NCBI RefSeq assembly: GCF_965118125.1
Contig: NZ_OZ221287.1
Span: 3,782,001 to 3,846,000, forward strand
Length of the DNA stretch: 64,000 nucleotides
Direction of reading: 5' to 3'
Source of the DNA: Pararobbsia alpina_A
GTDB taxonomy: Bacteria; Pseudomonadota; Gammaproteobacteria; Burkholderiales; Burkholderiaceae
The first letter of the stretch is position 1. The number at the start of each line of letters is the position of its first letter. Below the pieces are notes generated by a model. That model saw only the letters and a list, made by a program, of their open reading frames with translations. It was not told the DNA's origin and did not search any database. A program made the translations under genes and the position numbers. This document shows, piece by piece, positions 8,459 to 17,399 of this stretch.

Positions 8459-9511
8459 TCAGCTTCTGTCTCTTCGTCTCTTTTGTCGACATTGCAACCG
8501 GACATCCCGGTGGCCATCTGACGTCTCCGACACCTCGTTCGTGACGACTCGTTCGACACGCCAATCGGATGGCAATCGGATCGCGTCAACTTGCGTCCCG
8601 AACGATGCAAGGCGAATCACGATCTGCAACTCCCCAAGTCACACACCAAGACGATCGGTCATCGTGAATCGGAATCACGAACGCATCGGCGCCCTGCAGG
8701 CTTCGTTATTCCCTGCGCTTTTTTTACATTCGCACGACGATGCATGGCGACATACATGTTGCGTGTTCCAAACGCAAAAGCGCGTGCCGTGCGCACTACG
8801 CTTCTGACCGAATCGACAGTCGATACGGCATCTGCCTGCTGCATGTATACATCGCGCTGACCTCCGTCCGACGTACCTGATCCCGGCACCGGTACGGTGC
8901 ACGTTCGCGAGACGCACTGATGTTAAAGGCCGACATCGCAATCGATGCGCGCCACATTCCATCGAACGACACCTTGCTGCATATCGCGCCAACGATCTCG
9001 CTACTCGATCTGTGCATACGCAGCCAGTGTTCGATGTATACACGCGCGGCACGCATCCGTATCAAGCGCATTTGTATGACACCAATATGGCCGATCGGCT
9101 CAGTTTCGCGCACATCATTTTTGAAGCCATCGAACAGTGTTCGACGAGATCGCGACGATCATACTCAAGCATGAGACTCACACCGTTTTCGCACGCACGA
9201 CATGCGCGGTGAATCGCCCGGCCCATAAGGCTCCGGGGCCTGTGTGACATGAGTACTGCCGAACATACGTAGAACGCGCGTGTGTCAGCGCGAAGCACTC
9301 ATACCAACGTATGCAGCCCTGCCCCGTGCGATTTCGAAATCGCCGTGCGGACTGAAAAGACCGCATAAGGCCTCGTCTTCATACTGAAATCGCTGCCTGA
9401 TCAATTCACTCACACACACACTGCATGGGCACCCCACCCTGCTTCGAAAACCGGCAGCGTTCAGGACATTCGTGATCGCGGATCTTGAGCACAATGAACG
9501 GAGCGATATCC
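8459..9511. other. Gene-poor region downstream of tRNA-Leu
   Basis: No convincing gene is seen in about 1,050 bases. Short open frames exist on both strands but none has a good ribosome site together with a plausible protein composition. The base composition is visibly less GC-rich than the flanking genes, with many TGTATAC/CATATG-like words. A short hairpin with GCACCG/CGGTGC arms lies around 8885-8900. The stretch may be eroded accessory DNA inserted next to the tRNA gene. No direct repeat of the tRNA 3' end was found. Confidence 0.5.
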
Positions 9512-9958
9512 ATGAAAAGCAACGTACTCGTCAGCGGCGACCCGTGGAAGGGCATTCTTCATTGCCTCGTTGAAATCTCCACTGCCGGACCGGAGTGCAC
9601 CAAGCACACGGTGAGCGCATCGCGTTCGCTCGCCTCGCGCGATGCGGCCAATGATCGCCGCCGTTATCAGATCGATGCGCAAGACGACGGCAGCCACTCG
9701 GCACGCATCGTCAACGTGCTCGACCGTCTCAGCGAACGGACGGTTGCCGTGTCGTGGCGCGATTCGACGTCGTGCCACTACAACGACCAGATCTGGCGTG
9801 TAGGCATCGCGCGTCAGCCGGGTTGCTGCGCGATCACCGGCATGCACATTGAACCCGGCGACGCGATCTATCGCCCCATTCCGACTGTGCCCGCACCGCT
9901 GAACGCACAGGCCATGATTCTGGCGAGCGCATTGACGCGCGTGCGCGCCGAGCTGTGA
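9512..9958 (+). CDS. DUF3331 domain-containing protein
   Basis: This 148-residue protein is of unknown function. It resembles the DUF3331 family found mostly in Burkholderiaceae. The conserved-looking core is VSWRDSTSCHYNDQIWR, then GIARQPGCCAITG and GDAIYRP. This resembles a small Cys/His fold: one Cys before the Trp-containing stretch, two Cys before a short hairpin, and a His nearby. The start at 9512 is preferred because GGAG lies 8 bases upstream, while ATG 9494 and TTG 9485 have no clear site. The next gene begins 1 base after its stop, so the two are probably translated together. Confidence 0.75.
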   Translation: MKSNVLVSGDPWKGILHCLVEISTAGPECTKHTVSASRSLASRDAANDRRRYQIDAQDDGSHSARIVNVLDRLSERTVAVSWRDSTSCHYNDQIWRVGIARQPGCCAITGMHIEPGDAIYRPIPTVPAPLNAQAMILASALTRVRAEL

Positions 9959-9959
9959 G

Positions 9960-10208
9960 ATGACCACGCTGTTCAACAAGGCCGCCCCCGAATGGCATAG
10001 CGCCTGGACGCGGCCCGTCGTCAAACAGCGTCTGTCGCGCGATCAGAAGCTCGCGATCGTGCGTGAATGCCTGTTGCCGGGGCAAACCATCCCGATGGTC
10101 GCGTATCGCCATGCGATGGATCCGAACACCCTCACGCACTGGATCCGGCTTTATGCGGCCGGCAGCTGGCGCATGGGCATGTCGAGCGTCAACATCAGGA
10201 CGAACTGA
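9960..10208 (+). CDS. Small helix-turn-helix protein resembling transposase OrfA
   Basis: This 82-residue protein contains LSRDQKLAIVRECLLPGQTI followed by VAYRHAMDPNTLTHWIRLY. This is the helix-turn-helix pattern of IS3/IS66-type transposase subunit A (a helix, 'sva...hGv.pntL..W'). No OrfB, DDE domain or terminal inverted repeats are visible near it, so a mobile element is not intact. It starts one base after the DUF3331 stop, and such pairs may act as a small regulator unit. Its 3' end overlaps the convergent MFS gene by 14 bases. Function is unknown; a DNA-binding role is inferred. Confidence 0.65.
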   Translation: MTTLFNKAAPEWHSAWTRPVVKQRLSRDQKLAIVRECLLPGQTIPMVAYRHAMDPNTLTHWIRLYAAGSWRMGMSSVNIRTN

Positions 10209-11412
10209 GCGCGCGGGCGCGCGCCACGCGCGACATCACGACGCCTGACACTGCGGCGATCGTGCCCACGAGAAACACAGACGGATAGCCGTAATGCGTG
10301 GCCAGTACGCCCGTGATCGGGCCCGTCACGCCGTATGCCACATCCTGGAAGGCCGTGAATCCGCCCATCGCCGTACCGCGGCTCGTGGGCGGAATCGTCT
10401 TGAGTGCTTCGACGCCTAGCGACGGGAACACGAGCGAACAGCCGATGCCGGTGACCAGCGCCCCCGCCAGCGCCACCGTTTCGTTCGGTGCGAGCCAGAG
10501 CAATGCCTGGCCGATCGCTTCGATCAGCATCGACGCCGCGGCCACGTGATAGCCACCGATGCGGTCAGGCAAGTGGCCGAACAGGATGCGCATGAACGCA
10601 AAGGCGACGCCGAAGCACGTCATCGCAAGCCCGACGTGAACCCAGCCACGCGACGTGAAATACAGCGAGGCGAACGCGCCGATCGTCGCGAAGCCCACCC
10701 CCTGCAACGCAAGCGCCACGCCGCCCTGCCAGATCAGGCTCAGCACACGCCGCAACGGCACGCGCTCGCCGTGCAGCGCCTCGACTGCCGGTACGCCGTA
10801 TGCCACTACACCCGCAATCAGCGGCACGGCCGTCGCGCCCAACGCCACGTAGGCGAAGCCGCCGGCGTGGTACAACGCCACGCCCAACGGCGCACCCAGC
10901 GCCAGCGACCCGTACAGCGCCATCCCCGTCCACGCGATGGCCTTGCCGGCACGCGGCTGCCCCGCCGTCGCGATGCTCCAGGCGAGCGTGCCCGTGACCA
11001 GCTGGCTTTCGCCAAGTCCGAGTACGAGACGCCCGGCGACGAGGACACAGAATTTGATGTCGGCACTCACCGGTAACCATGCGGCAACGGCGTAAACAAT
11101 CCCTGCGCACGCGCAGGTCGCCACGCCCTGGAACATGGAGCGTTTGCCGCCTTTGTGATCGGCGAGGCGCCCGGCATAGCCCCGCGTGAGCACCGTCGCA
11201 AGAAACTGGATGCCGACGGAGACGCCGACCGCGAAGTCGCCGAAGCCCAGCGAATGCTTGACGAAGATCGGGATGACCGGAAGCGGCAGGCCGACACACA
11301 GGAACCCGATGAACAGGGCCGCGGTCAGGCGCATCATGCGCGGCTCCGGCGGCATCGCCGCGGTGGTATCGGCTGCGGCAGTCTTCGGTGCGACGGCGTT
11401 CGATCCAGACAT
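10195..11412 (-). CDS. MFS transporter (YhhS/arabinose-efflux-like)
   Basis: This is a 405-residue major facilitator superfamily protein with about 12 predicted membrane helices. The first helix region contains ALFIGFLCVGLPLPVIPIFV. The loop 2-3 MFS motif is GYAGRLADHKGGKRSMFQG. A similar half-repeat motif is FGHLPDRIGGYHVA in the C-terminal half. The start at 11412 has GGAG 5 bases upstream; 17 additional N-terminal codons upstream look non-coding. The resemblance to the YhhS group suggests drug or sugar efflux, but the substrate cannot be read from sequence. It is convergent with the small HTH gene. Confidence 0.88.
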   Translation of the reverse strand: MSGSNAVAPKTAAADTTAAMPPEPRMMRLTAALFIGFLCVGLPLPVIPIFVKHSLGFGDFAVGVSVGIQFLATVLTRGYAGRLADHKGGKRSMFQGVATCACAGIVYAVAAWLPVSADIKFCVLVAGRLVLGLGESQLVTGTLAWSIATAGQPRAGKAIAWTGMALYGSLALGAPLGVALYHAGGFAYVALGATAVPLIAGVVAYGVPAVEALHGERVPLRRVLSLIWQGGVALALQGVGFATIGAFASLYFTSRGWVHVGLAMTCFGVAFAFMRILFGHLPDRIGGYHVAAASMLIEAIGQALLWLAPNETVALAGALVTGIGCSLVFPSLGVEALKTIPPTSRGTAMGGFTAFQDVAYGVTGPITGVLATHYGYPSVFLVGTIAAVSGVVMSRVARARALSSS

Positions 11413-11676
11413 GCAGACTCCGTGGGGCACGCCGGGGCGTGCGAATCGTGCGGCAGTGGGCAATCAGGCCGAGCCGGTCGATGCCGGCTCAATGAAGTAC
11501 GTCCATGATAAAGACCTTCGGCCCGAGCGGTATATCAGTGCTGACCAATCTTTCGGTGTGGCGGGTAATGTGCAGCGCGGGACGCAACGGGGGCGACGCT
11601 CAACCTCGCCGACTTACCCTATGCACTCAAGCCTGCGAGGCCGTCATGCCCCGAGGCCCGTGCTACAGTCCGGCCG

Positions 11677-12390
11677 ATGATTCTCGAACGCATTCTTCAT
11701 TCTCAAGGCTTCGGTACACGCCGCCAGTGCCGCGCACTGATCGAAAGCGGCGCAGTCACGATCGACGGCGCCATCGTCGACGACGCTGACGCCGCATTCA
11801 GCCCCGAAGGGCTTGCGTTCACCATCGACGGCACCACCTGGACGTGGCGCGAGCACGCGTATCTGATGCTGCACAAGCCGGCAGGATTCGAATGCTCGCG
11901 CGATCCGCAACACCACGCGAGCGTCTTCTCGCTGCTGCCTCGGCCGCTCGTCGAACGCGATGTGCAGTGCGTCGGCCGGCTTGACCAGGACACAACCGGT
12001 CTGTTGCTGCTCTCCGACGACGGCGCCTTTATTCACCAGAACACGTCGCCCAAGCGCAAGGTACCCAAGCGATATCGGGTAACCACGGCCCGGCCGATCG
12101 AAGATGCGCAGATTGAAGCGCTGCGAGAGGGCGTGCTGCTGCGTGACGAGAAAGCCCCCCTCGCGGCGCTCGCAGCGGAGCAGGAATCGGCACAAACGCT
12201 GGTGCTGACGATCCAGGAAGGCAAGTACCACCAGGTCAAACGCATGGTTGCCGCCACGGGCAATCACGTCGAAGCCTTGCATCGCGAGGCGATTGGCGCA
12301 CTCGAATTGCCGACGTCACTCGAACCGGGGCAGTGGCGCTGGCTCGATACCGCGGACTTCGAGGCGTTGCGGCCGCGCGCTCAGGGCTAG
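11677..12390 (+). CDS. rsuA: 16S rRNA pseudouridine synthase, RsuA family
   Basis: This enzyme isomerises uridine to pseudouridine in small-subunit rRNA (U516 in E. coli). The 237-residue protein has an N-terminal S4 RNA-binding domain (about residues 1-55, QGFGTRRQCRALIESGAVTIDG). The RsuA catalytic motif GRLDQDTTGLLLLSDDG carries the nucleophilic Asp near residue 100. The C-terminal KYHQVKRMVAATGNHVEALHR motif is also typical. It stands alone between a divergent MFS gene and a convergent epimerase-like gene. The closely related RluB/RluF types are less likely from the motif spacing. Confidence 0.9.
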   Translation: MILERILHSQGFGTRRQCRALIESGAVTIDGAIVDDADAAFSPEGLAFTIDGTTWTWREHAYLMLHKPAGFECSRDPQHHASVFSLLPRPLVERDVQCVGRLDQDTTGLLLLSDDGAFIHQNTSPKRKVPKRYRVTTARPIEDAQIEALREGVLLRDEKAPLAALAAEQESAQTLVLTIQEGKYHQVKRMVAATGNHVEALHREAIGALELPTSLEPGQWRWLDTADFEALRPRAQG

Positions 12391-12407
12391 ATCGAGCGTC
12401 GGTACCG

Positions 12408-13328
12408 CTAGCCTTCCGAATCCAGAAAGTCGTGAACCGTCGGGAAGCGCAAGCGGTAGCCGAGTTCCGTCTTGAGCCGCCGGTTGTCCAGCTGCCGCGA
12501 CTCGCGCATGAAGCTAAGCAGCGCCGGCTCCAGCTTGTGTTCGGCCTCGGCGCGCGCAATCCGCGGTGGTCTCGGCAGCCCCTTGCGGTCGGCGACGAGA
12601 TCGAAGTAGTCGGCCATCTTGAGGCGGGTGTCGTCCGCTGCCAGATACACGCGCTGAGGCCGGCCCGCCCGCGCGGCGCGGATCATGATCGCGGCCAGAT
12701 CGTCGGCGTGGATGTGACTCGTGAACACGTCGTCGTCCGCGGCCAGTGCGGGCGTGCCCTTGCGAAGCCGCTCGACCGGCAGCCGATCGCCTGCATAGAT
12801 GCCGGGAATGCGGACCACACGTACGTCAACCGACGCCCGCGCCCCTGCCGCGCGCCACGCGCGCTCGGCCGCGACGCGCCGCACTGCGCGCGCATTGGTC
12901 GGCCGCACAAGCCGGGTCTCGTCGACGTTCGCGCCCACGCAGTCCCCGTAGACACCGGTCGTACTCGCGTAGACCACGGTCGCACGGCGCCGCTCGGGTA
13001 CAATGACCCCCCGTCCGCGCCTGCGGGAAAGCGCTGCGATCAGCGCCTGGGAACGAGGGTCGACGGCCCCCGTGGCGGGTGGCGGTGCAAGGTCGAGCAC
13101 CATCGGCGCCAGCGCCGCGGCGCGCAACAGACTGCGCCGCCGGTCAAGGTCGCCGGGCACCGGCATTGCACCCGCTTCACGAAGTGCCGCGACACGCTCG
13201 GGAGCGGTGTCCCGGGTCAGCGCGTACACACGGTAGCGCTCGCTCAGCAGCTTCACGCAACGCAGGCCGACGTGACCCGCACCGACGATCAGCACGCGCG
13301 GGCGACGAAGTTTTCGGGTTCGAATCAT
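12408..13328 (-). CDS. NAD(P)-binding sugar epimerase/dehydratase-like protein
   Basis: This is a 306-residue member of the extended short-chain dehydrogenase fold (NAD-dependent epimerase/dehydratase-like). A Rossmann motif RVLIVGAGHVGLRCVKLL lies near the N-terminus. The strand VVYASTTGVYG is followed by DETR, as in the YeeZ/GalE-like group. A typical Tyr-x3-Lys is not clearly visible. The ATG at 13328 was chosen because the protein there begins at the Rossmann strand; upstream codons look non-coding. Substrate and reaction are unknown. It ends 17 bases from the convergent rsuA gene. Confidence 0.82.
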   Translation of the reverse strand: MIRTRKLRRPRVLIVGAGHVGLRCVKLLSERYRVYALTRDTAPERVAALREAGAMPVPGDLDRRRSLLRAAALAPMVLDLAPPPATGAVDPRSQALIAALSRRRGRGVIVPERRRATVVYASTTGVYGDCVGANVDETRLVRPTNARAVRRVAAERAWRAAGARASVDVRVVRIPGIYAGDRLPVERLRKGTPALAADDDVFTSHIHADDLAAIMIRAARAGRPQRVYLAADDTRLKMADYFDLVADRKGLPRPPRIARAEAEHKLEPALLSFMRESRQLDNRRLKTELGYRLRFPTVHDFLDSEG

Positions 13329-13446
13329 GGTCCGGCATTGTAGCCGCTCCACCGCGAGCGGCCGATGGCATCGGACTGCGGTATCGGGATTGCGGCCTCG
13401 GGCCGCAATGATTTTCTCTATTGCAATGGTTTTCGACTGACGCGTT

Positions 13447-14478
13447 ATGGCATTCAATGTGACGATCCGGCAAAGCGGCCGGCAATTCCAGGTCGAGGGC
13501 GACGAGCCGGTTCTGACAGCAGCGATCCGGCAGGGCATCGGCCTTCCGTATGGGTGCAAGAACGGCGCATGCGGCTCGTGCAAGGGCGCAGTCCTGTCGG
13601 GCGAGATTGACCAGGGCCCCCACTCGTCGTCGGCACTCACGAACGACGAGAAGACGCGCGGCAAGGCGCTGTTCTGCTGCGTGACCGCCAGGTCGGACCT
13701 CGAGATCGATATTCGCGAGGTGTCGGGCGTAGGCGACATGCCCGTCAAGAAGCTGCCCTGCCGCGTCAACGCGATCGAACGCGTCGCCGACGACGTCGTG
13801 GTGCTCAAGCTTCAGTTGCCCGCCAACGAGCGGCTGCAATATCTGGCAGGCCAATACGTCGAGTTCATCCTCAAGGACGGCAAGCGCCGCAGCTATTCGA
13901 TGGCCAGCGCGCCGCACCACGAAGGCCCGGTCGAACTGCACATCCGCCACATGCCCGGCGGCGTGTTCACGGACCACGTGTTCGGCACGATGAAGGAGCG
14001 CGATATCCTGCGCTTCGAGGGCCCGCTTGGCACGTTCTTCCTGCGCGAAGATTCCGACAAGCCCATTGTGCTGCTCGCCTCGGGCACCGGCTTCGCGCCG
14101 ATCAAGGCCATCATCGAGCACGCCATCCACAAGGGCATCACGCGCCCGATGACGCTCTACTGGGGCGCACGCTCGAAAAAAGACATTTATTTGGCCTCGT
14201 TGGCAGAAAAATGGGCGTCCGAACTGCCAAACTTCCGCTTCGTTCCCGTGCTGTCCGAGCCGACCGAAGCCGACGCATGGACGGGCCGCACAGGGTTCGT
14301 TCATCGCGCCGTCATCGAGGACCTGCCAGACTTGTCGAACCATCAGGTCTACGCTTGCGGGGCCCCGGTGATGGTTGAATCGGCTCACCGGGATTTCAGT
14401 GCGCACCACGGCCTTCCGGCCGAGGAATTTTTTGCGGATTCGTTTACGAGCGCCGCGGACCTGGTCAACGCCGTCTGA
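13447..14478 (+). CDS. 2Fe-2S ferredoxin-NAD(P) oxidoreductase (CDP-6-deoxy-glucoseen reductase-like)
   Basis: This is a 343-residue electron-transfer flavoprotein. Residues 1-90 form a plant-type [2Fe-2S] ferredoxin with the ligands GCKNGACGSCKG and a later CC before VTAR. An FAD-binding domain (RRSYSMASAPH) and an NAD(P)-binding domain (LLASGTGFAPIKAIIEHA) follow. The order ferredoxin-FAD-NAD matches AscD/CDP-6-deoxy-delta-3,4-glucoseen reductase and phenol hydroxylase reductases. The dedicated partner cannot be read from sequence. It precedes argD by only 14 bases, so the two are probably co-transcribed. Confidence 0.88.
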   Translation: MAFNVTIRQSGRQFQVEGDEPVLTAAIRQGIGLPYGCKNGACGSCKGAVLSGEIDQGPHSSSALTNDEKTRGKALFCCVTARSDLEIDIREVSGVGDMPVKKLPCRVNAIERVADDVVVLKLQLPANERLQYLAGQYVEFILKDGKRRSYSMASAPHHEGPVELHIRHMPGGVFTDHVFGTMKERDILRFEGPLGTFFLREDSDKPIVLLASGTGFAPIKAIIEHAIHKGITRPMTLYWGARSKKDIYLASLAEKWASELPNFRFVPVLSEPTEADAWTGRTGFVHRAVIEDLPDLSNHQVYACGAPVMVESAHRDFSAHHGLPAEEFFADSFTSAADLVNAV

Positions 14479-14492
14479 GGAGTGAACCGACC

Positions 14493-15680
14493 ATGAAGTT
14501 CAATGACTACCCGATCGATTCGCTGATGTACATCACGAACCGCCCCGACATCGTGTTCACGCGCGGCGAGGGTTCGTGGCTCTACGACAATAACGGCAAG
14601 CGTTATCTGGACTTCATTCAGGGCTGGGCGGTCAACTGCCTCGGTCATTGCAACCCGGGCATGATCAAGGCGCTCGAGGAGCAATCGCGCAAGCTGATCA
14701 ACCCGAGCCCGGCGTTCTACAACGAGCCGATGACGCGGCTGGCGAACCTGCTGACGGCCAACAGCTGCTTCCAGAAGGTGTTCTTCGCCAACAGCGGCGC
14801 GGAAGCCAACGAAGGCGCGATCAAGCTCGCGCGCAAGTGGGGCCGCAAGTACAAGAACGGCGCGTACGAGATCATCACGTTCGACCACAGCTTCCACGGC
14901 CGCACGCTCGCGACGATGTCGGCCAGCGGCAAGCCGGGCTGGGACACGATCTACGCACCCCAGGTGCCGGGCTTCCCGAAGGCCGATCTCAACGATATCG
15001 CGTCGGTCGAGAAGCTCATCACCGACAAGACGGTCGCGGTGATGCTCGAGCCGATTCAGGGTGAAGGCGGCGTGATTCCGGCAACGACGGAGTTCATGAA
15101 GCAGCTGCGCGAACTCACGCGCAAGCACAACATCCTGCTGATCGTCGATGAAGTGCAGACGGGTTGCGGCCGTACGGGCGCCCTCTTTGCGTATCAGCTG
15201 TCGGGTATCGAACCCGACATCATGACGCTCGGCAAGGGTATCGGCGGCGGCGTGCCGCTCGCTGCACTGCTGGCCCGCGAGGACATCTCGGTCTTCGAAG
15301 CCGGCGATCAGGGCGGCACGTACAACGGCAATCCGTTGATGACGGCGGTTGGGCTGTCGGTGATCGAGCAACTGATCGCGCCGGGCTTCCTCGAGACCGT
15401 GCGTGAGAACGGCGAGTATCTGAAATCGAATCTGTTGCAGATCTCGGCCGACTACGGCATGAACGGCGAGCGTGGCGAAGGCCTGCTGCGCGCACTGCTC
15501 ATGAACCACGACAAGGGCAACCAGATCGTCGAGCGTGCGCGTGACATGCAGCCGGATGGCGTGCTGCTGAACGCCGCGCGCCCGAACCTGATCCGCTTCA
15601 TGCCGGCGCTGAATGTCACCAAGGGTGAAATCGGTCATGCACTGAGCGCACTGCGCACGGTGCTCAACGAGCTCGCGTAA
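14493..15680 (+). CDS. argD: Acetylornithine transaminase (class III PLP aminotransferase)
   Basis: This 395-residue PLP enzyme interconverts N-acetylornithine and N-acetylglutamate semialdehyde in arginine biosynthesis. Class III features are visible: FFANSGAEANEGAIKLARKW for cofactor binding, IVDEVQTGCGRTG with the PLP-contacting Asp, and LGKGIGGGVPLAAL with the Schiff-base Lys. The start has an AGGAG ribosome site. A strong terminator follows at about 40 bases. A broader specificity, such as succinyldiaminopimelate or 4-aminobutyrate transamination, remains possible because paralogs are common in this order. Confidence 0.88.
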   Translation: MKFNDYPIDSLMYITNRPDIVFTRGEGSWLYDNNGKRYLDFIQGWAVNCLGHCNPGMIKALEEQSRKLINPSPAFYNEPMTRLANLLTANSCFQKVFFANSGAEANEGAIKLARKWGRKYKNGAYEIITFDHSFHGRTLATMSASGKPGWDTIYAPQVPGFPKADLNDIASVEKLITDKTVAVMLEPIQGEGGVIPATTEFMKQLRELTRKHNILLIVDEVQTGCGRTGALFAYQLSGIEPDIMTLGKGIGGGVPLAALLAREDISVFEAGDQGGTYNGNPLMTAVGLSVIEQLIAPGFLETVRENGEYLKSNLLQISADYGMNGERGEGLLRALLMNHDKGNQIVERARDMQPDGVLLNAARPNLIRFMPALNVTKGEIGHALSALRTVLNELA

Positions 15681-15718
15681 GCGTAGCGCCAATCACCGCC
15701 CAGCGAAGCAGCAAAGAC

Positions 15719-15752
15719 GAAGGCCCGGATCCAAGGATTCGGGCCTTTTTGT
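15719..15752 (+). terminator. Rho-independent terminator after argD
   Basis: The arms AAGGCCCG and CGGGCCTT flank a 12-base loop and are followed by a T run (TTTTTGTTT). It lies 38 bases downstream of the argD stop and fits termination of the reductase-argD transcript. Confidence 0.85.
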
Positions 15753-15813
15753 TTGGGTGGCACCGACGTGCCGCGTCTACGCATGGCCGCGCGTTTCACG
15801 CGCATCAAGCACA

Positions 15814-15843
15814 AAGGGCTCGAACCTTGCGGCGCGAGCCCTT
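15814..15843 (-). terminator. Probable terminator after livF
   Basis: The arms AAGGGCTCG and CGAGCCCTT are perfectly complementary, with a 12-base loop. On the minus strand the hairpin is followed only by a short T run, so it is a moderate terminator. It lies about 36 bases beyond the livF stop. Confidence 0.55.
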
Positions 15844-15879
15844 CGCGTTTTCGATGCGGCGAACTACGCCGCAAGCGTG

Positions 15880-16605
15880 TTACTCACCCAGATACGCTGC
15901 GCGCACCTTCGGATCGTCGAGCATCTGCTTCGCGTCGCCCGACATGGTGACCAAGCCGGAATCCATCACGTAGCCGCGCGTCGCCGCTTGCAGCGCGAGC
16001 TTGGCGTTCTGCTCGACGAGCAGCACGGTCAGGCCTTCCTTCGAGATCTCGCGAACCACCTCGAAGATCTTCTCGACCATGATCGGCGAGAGACCCATCG
16101 ACGGTTCGTCGAGCAACAGCAGCTTGGGCCGGCTGATGATCGCGCGCGCCATGGCCAGCATTTGCTGCTCGCCGCCCGAGAGCGTACCCGCGAGCTGCGC
16201 CGCACGTTCCTTCAGGCGCGGGAAGAAGCCGAACATGCGCTCGACGTCCTTTTGAATGGCGTCGTTGTCGTTGCGCAGGTACGCGCCCATCTGCATGTTC
16301 TCGAGGATCGTCATGCGCGCGAAGATGCCGCGGCCTTCCGGGACCATGGCGAGGCCACGCTTGAGCAACTCATGCGGCGGCACGCCCTTGATCGACTGAC
16401 CGCGATAGATGATGTCGCCGCCGCTGATCGCCTTGATGCCCGTGATGGCCTTCATCGTCGTCGTCTTGCCGGCGCCGTTGGCACCGATCAGCGTGACGAG
16501 TTCGCCTTCGCGGACTTCGAGGTCCACACCCTTGACTGCCTGAATGCCGCCGTATGCGACCTTGAGCCCCGAAATCGTGAGCATCGCTGAACCGTTCGTC
16601 GTCAT
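15880..16605 (-). CDS. livF: Branched-chain amino acid ABC transporter ATPase
   Basis: This is one of two ATP-hydrolysing subunits of the Liv importer, 241 residues. Walker A is GANGAGKTTT, the signature is LSGGEQQM and Walker B is LLLLDEPSMGL. The short length and the order relative to LivG match LivF. The ATG overlaps the LivG stop by one base (TGATG), suggesting coupled translation. It is the last gene of the minus-strand livHMGF operon. Confidence 0.95.
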   Translation of the reverse strand: MTTNGSAMLTISGLKVAYGGIQAVKGVDLEVREGELVTLIGANGAGKTTTMKAITGIKAISGGDIIYRGQSIKGVPPHELLKRGLAMVPEGRGIFARMTILENMQMGAYLRNDNDAIQKDVERMFGFFPRLKERAAQLAGTLSGGEQQMLAMARAIISRPKLLLLDEPSMGLSPIMVEKIFEVVREISKEGLTVLLVEQNAKLALQAATRGYVMDSGLVTMSGDAKQMLDDPKVRAAYLGE

Positions 16606-17378
16606 CAGTGGCCTCCCCCGCCCAGATAGGCTTCAATCACCTTGGGATCCTTCTGCACGTCTTGCGGCAGACCTTCGGCGATCACCTTGCCGTAGTCGAG
16701 CACCGTCATCCGGTTGCACAGGCCCATCACCAGTTTCACATCGTGCTCGATCAGCAGGATCGTCCTGCCGTCCGAGCGGATCTTGTCGAGCAGTCGCGTG
16801 AGCTCGACCTTCTCGGTCGCGTTCATGCCGGCTGCCGGTTCGTCGAGCGCAAGCAGCTTCGGATCCGTTGCGAGCGCGCGTGCGATCTCGAGTCGGCGCT
16901 GGTGGCCGTACGACAGATTGCGCGCGGTGTAGTCGGCGTATTGCGTCACGCCGACGTACTCGAGCAGATCCATCGCGCGTTCCTTGATTTCCTTCTCTTC
17001 CTTGCGCTCCGACGGCGTCTGGAGCACCGCGCCGATCAGGCCATGCTTCGTGCGCACGTGGCGGCCCACCATCACGTTCTCAAGCGCGGTCATGCCGCCG
17101 AACAGACGGATGTTCTGGAACGTACGCGCGATGCCGGTCTTTGCCACTTCATGCACGGCGGTCGGCTTGTACGGCGAGCCGTCGAGAATGAAATCGCCCG
17201 AATCCGGCTCGTAGAGGCCCGTGATCACGTTGAAGAACGTCGTCTTGCCGGCACCGTTCGGACCGATCAGGCCATAGATCTGACCTTCCTCGATCTGCAG
17301 CCCGACATCGGACAGCGCCTGCAGACCCCCGAACCGCTTGTTGACGCCCTTGACGGACAATCGAATGTTTTTACTCAT
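16605..17378 (-). CDS. livG: Branched-chain amino acid ABC transporter ATPase
   Basis: This is the second ATP-hydrolysing subunit of the Liv importer, 257 residues. Walker A is GPNGAGKTTFFN, the signature is the LivG-like LSYGHQRRLEIARAL and Walker B is LLALDEPAAGMN. The C-terminal region contains VIEAYLGGGGH, which is typical of LivG. It sits 21 bases after livM and overlaps livF by one base. The predicted complex is LivH and LivM in the membrane with LivG and LivF on the cytoplasmic side. Confidence 0.95.
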   Translation of the reverse strand: MSKNIRLSVKGVNKRFGGLQALSDVGLQIEEGQIYGLIGPNGAGKTTFFNVITGLYEPDSGDFILDGSPYKPTAVHEVAKTGIARTFQNIRLFGGMTALENVMVGRHVRTKHGLIGAVLQTPSERKEEKEIKERAMDLLEYVGVTQYADYTARNLSYGHQRRLEIARALATDPKLLALDEPAAGMNATEKVELTRLLDKIRSDGRTILLIEHDVKLVMGLCNRMTVLDYGKVIAEGLPQDVQKDPKVIEAYLGGGGH

Positions 17379-17399
17379 GTTTCGTAGTTCCCCGTCCGG

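Noticed and set aside
8590..9300. Short open frames between tRNA-Leu and the DUF3331 gene
   Set aside because: None combines a ribosome site with recognisable protein features, and frames overlap on both strands.
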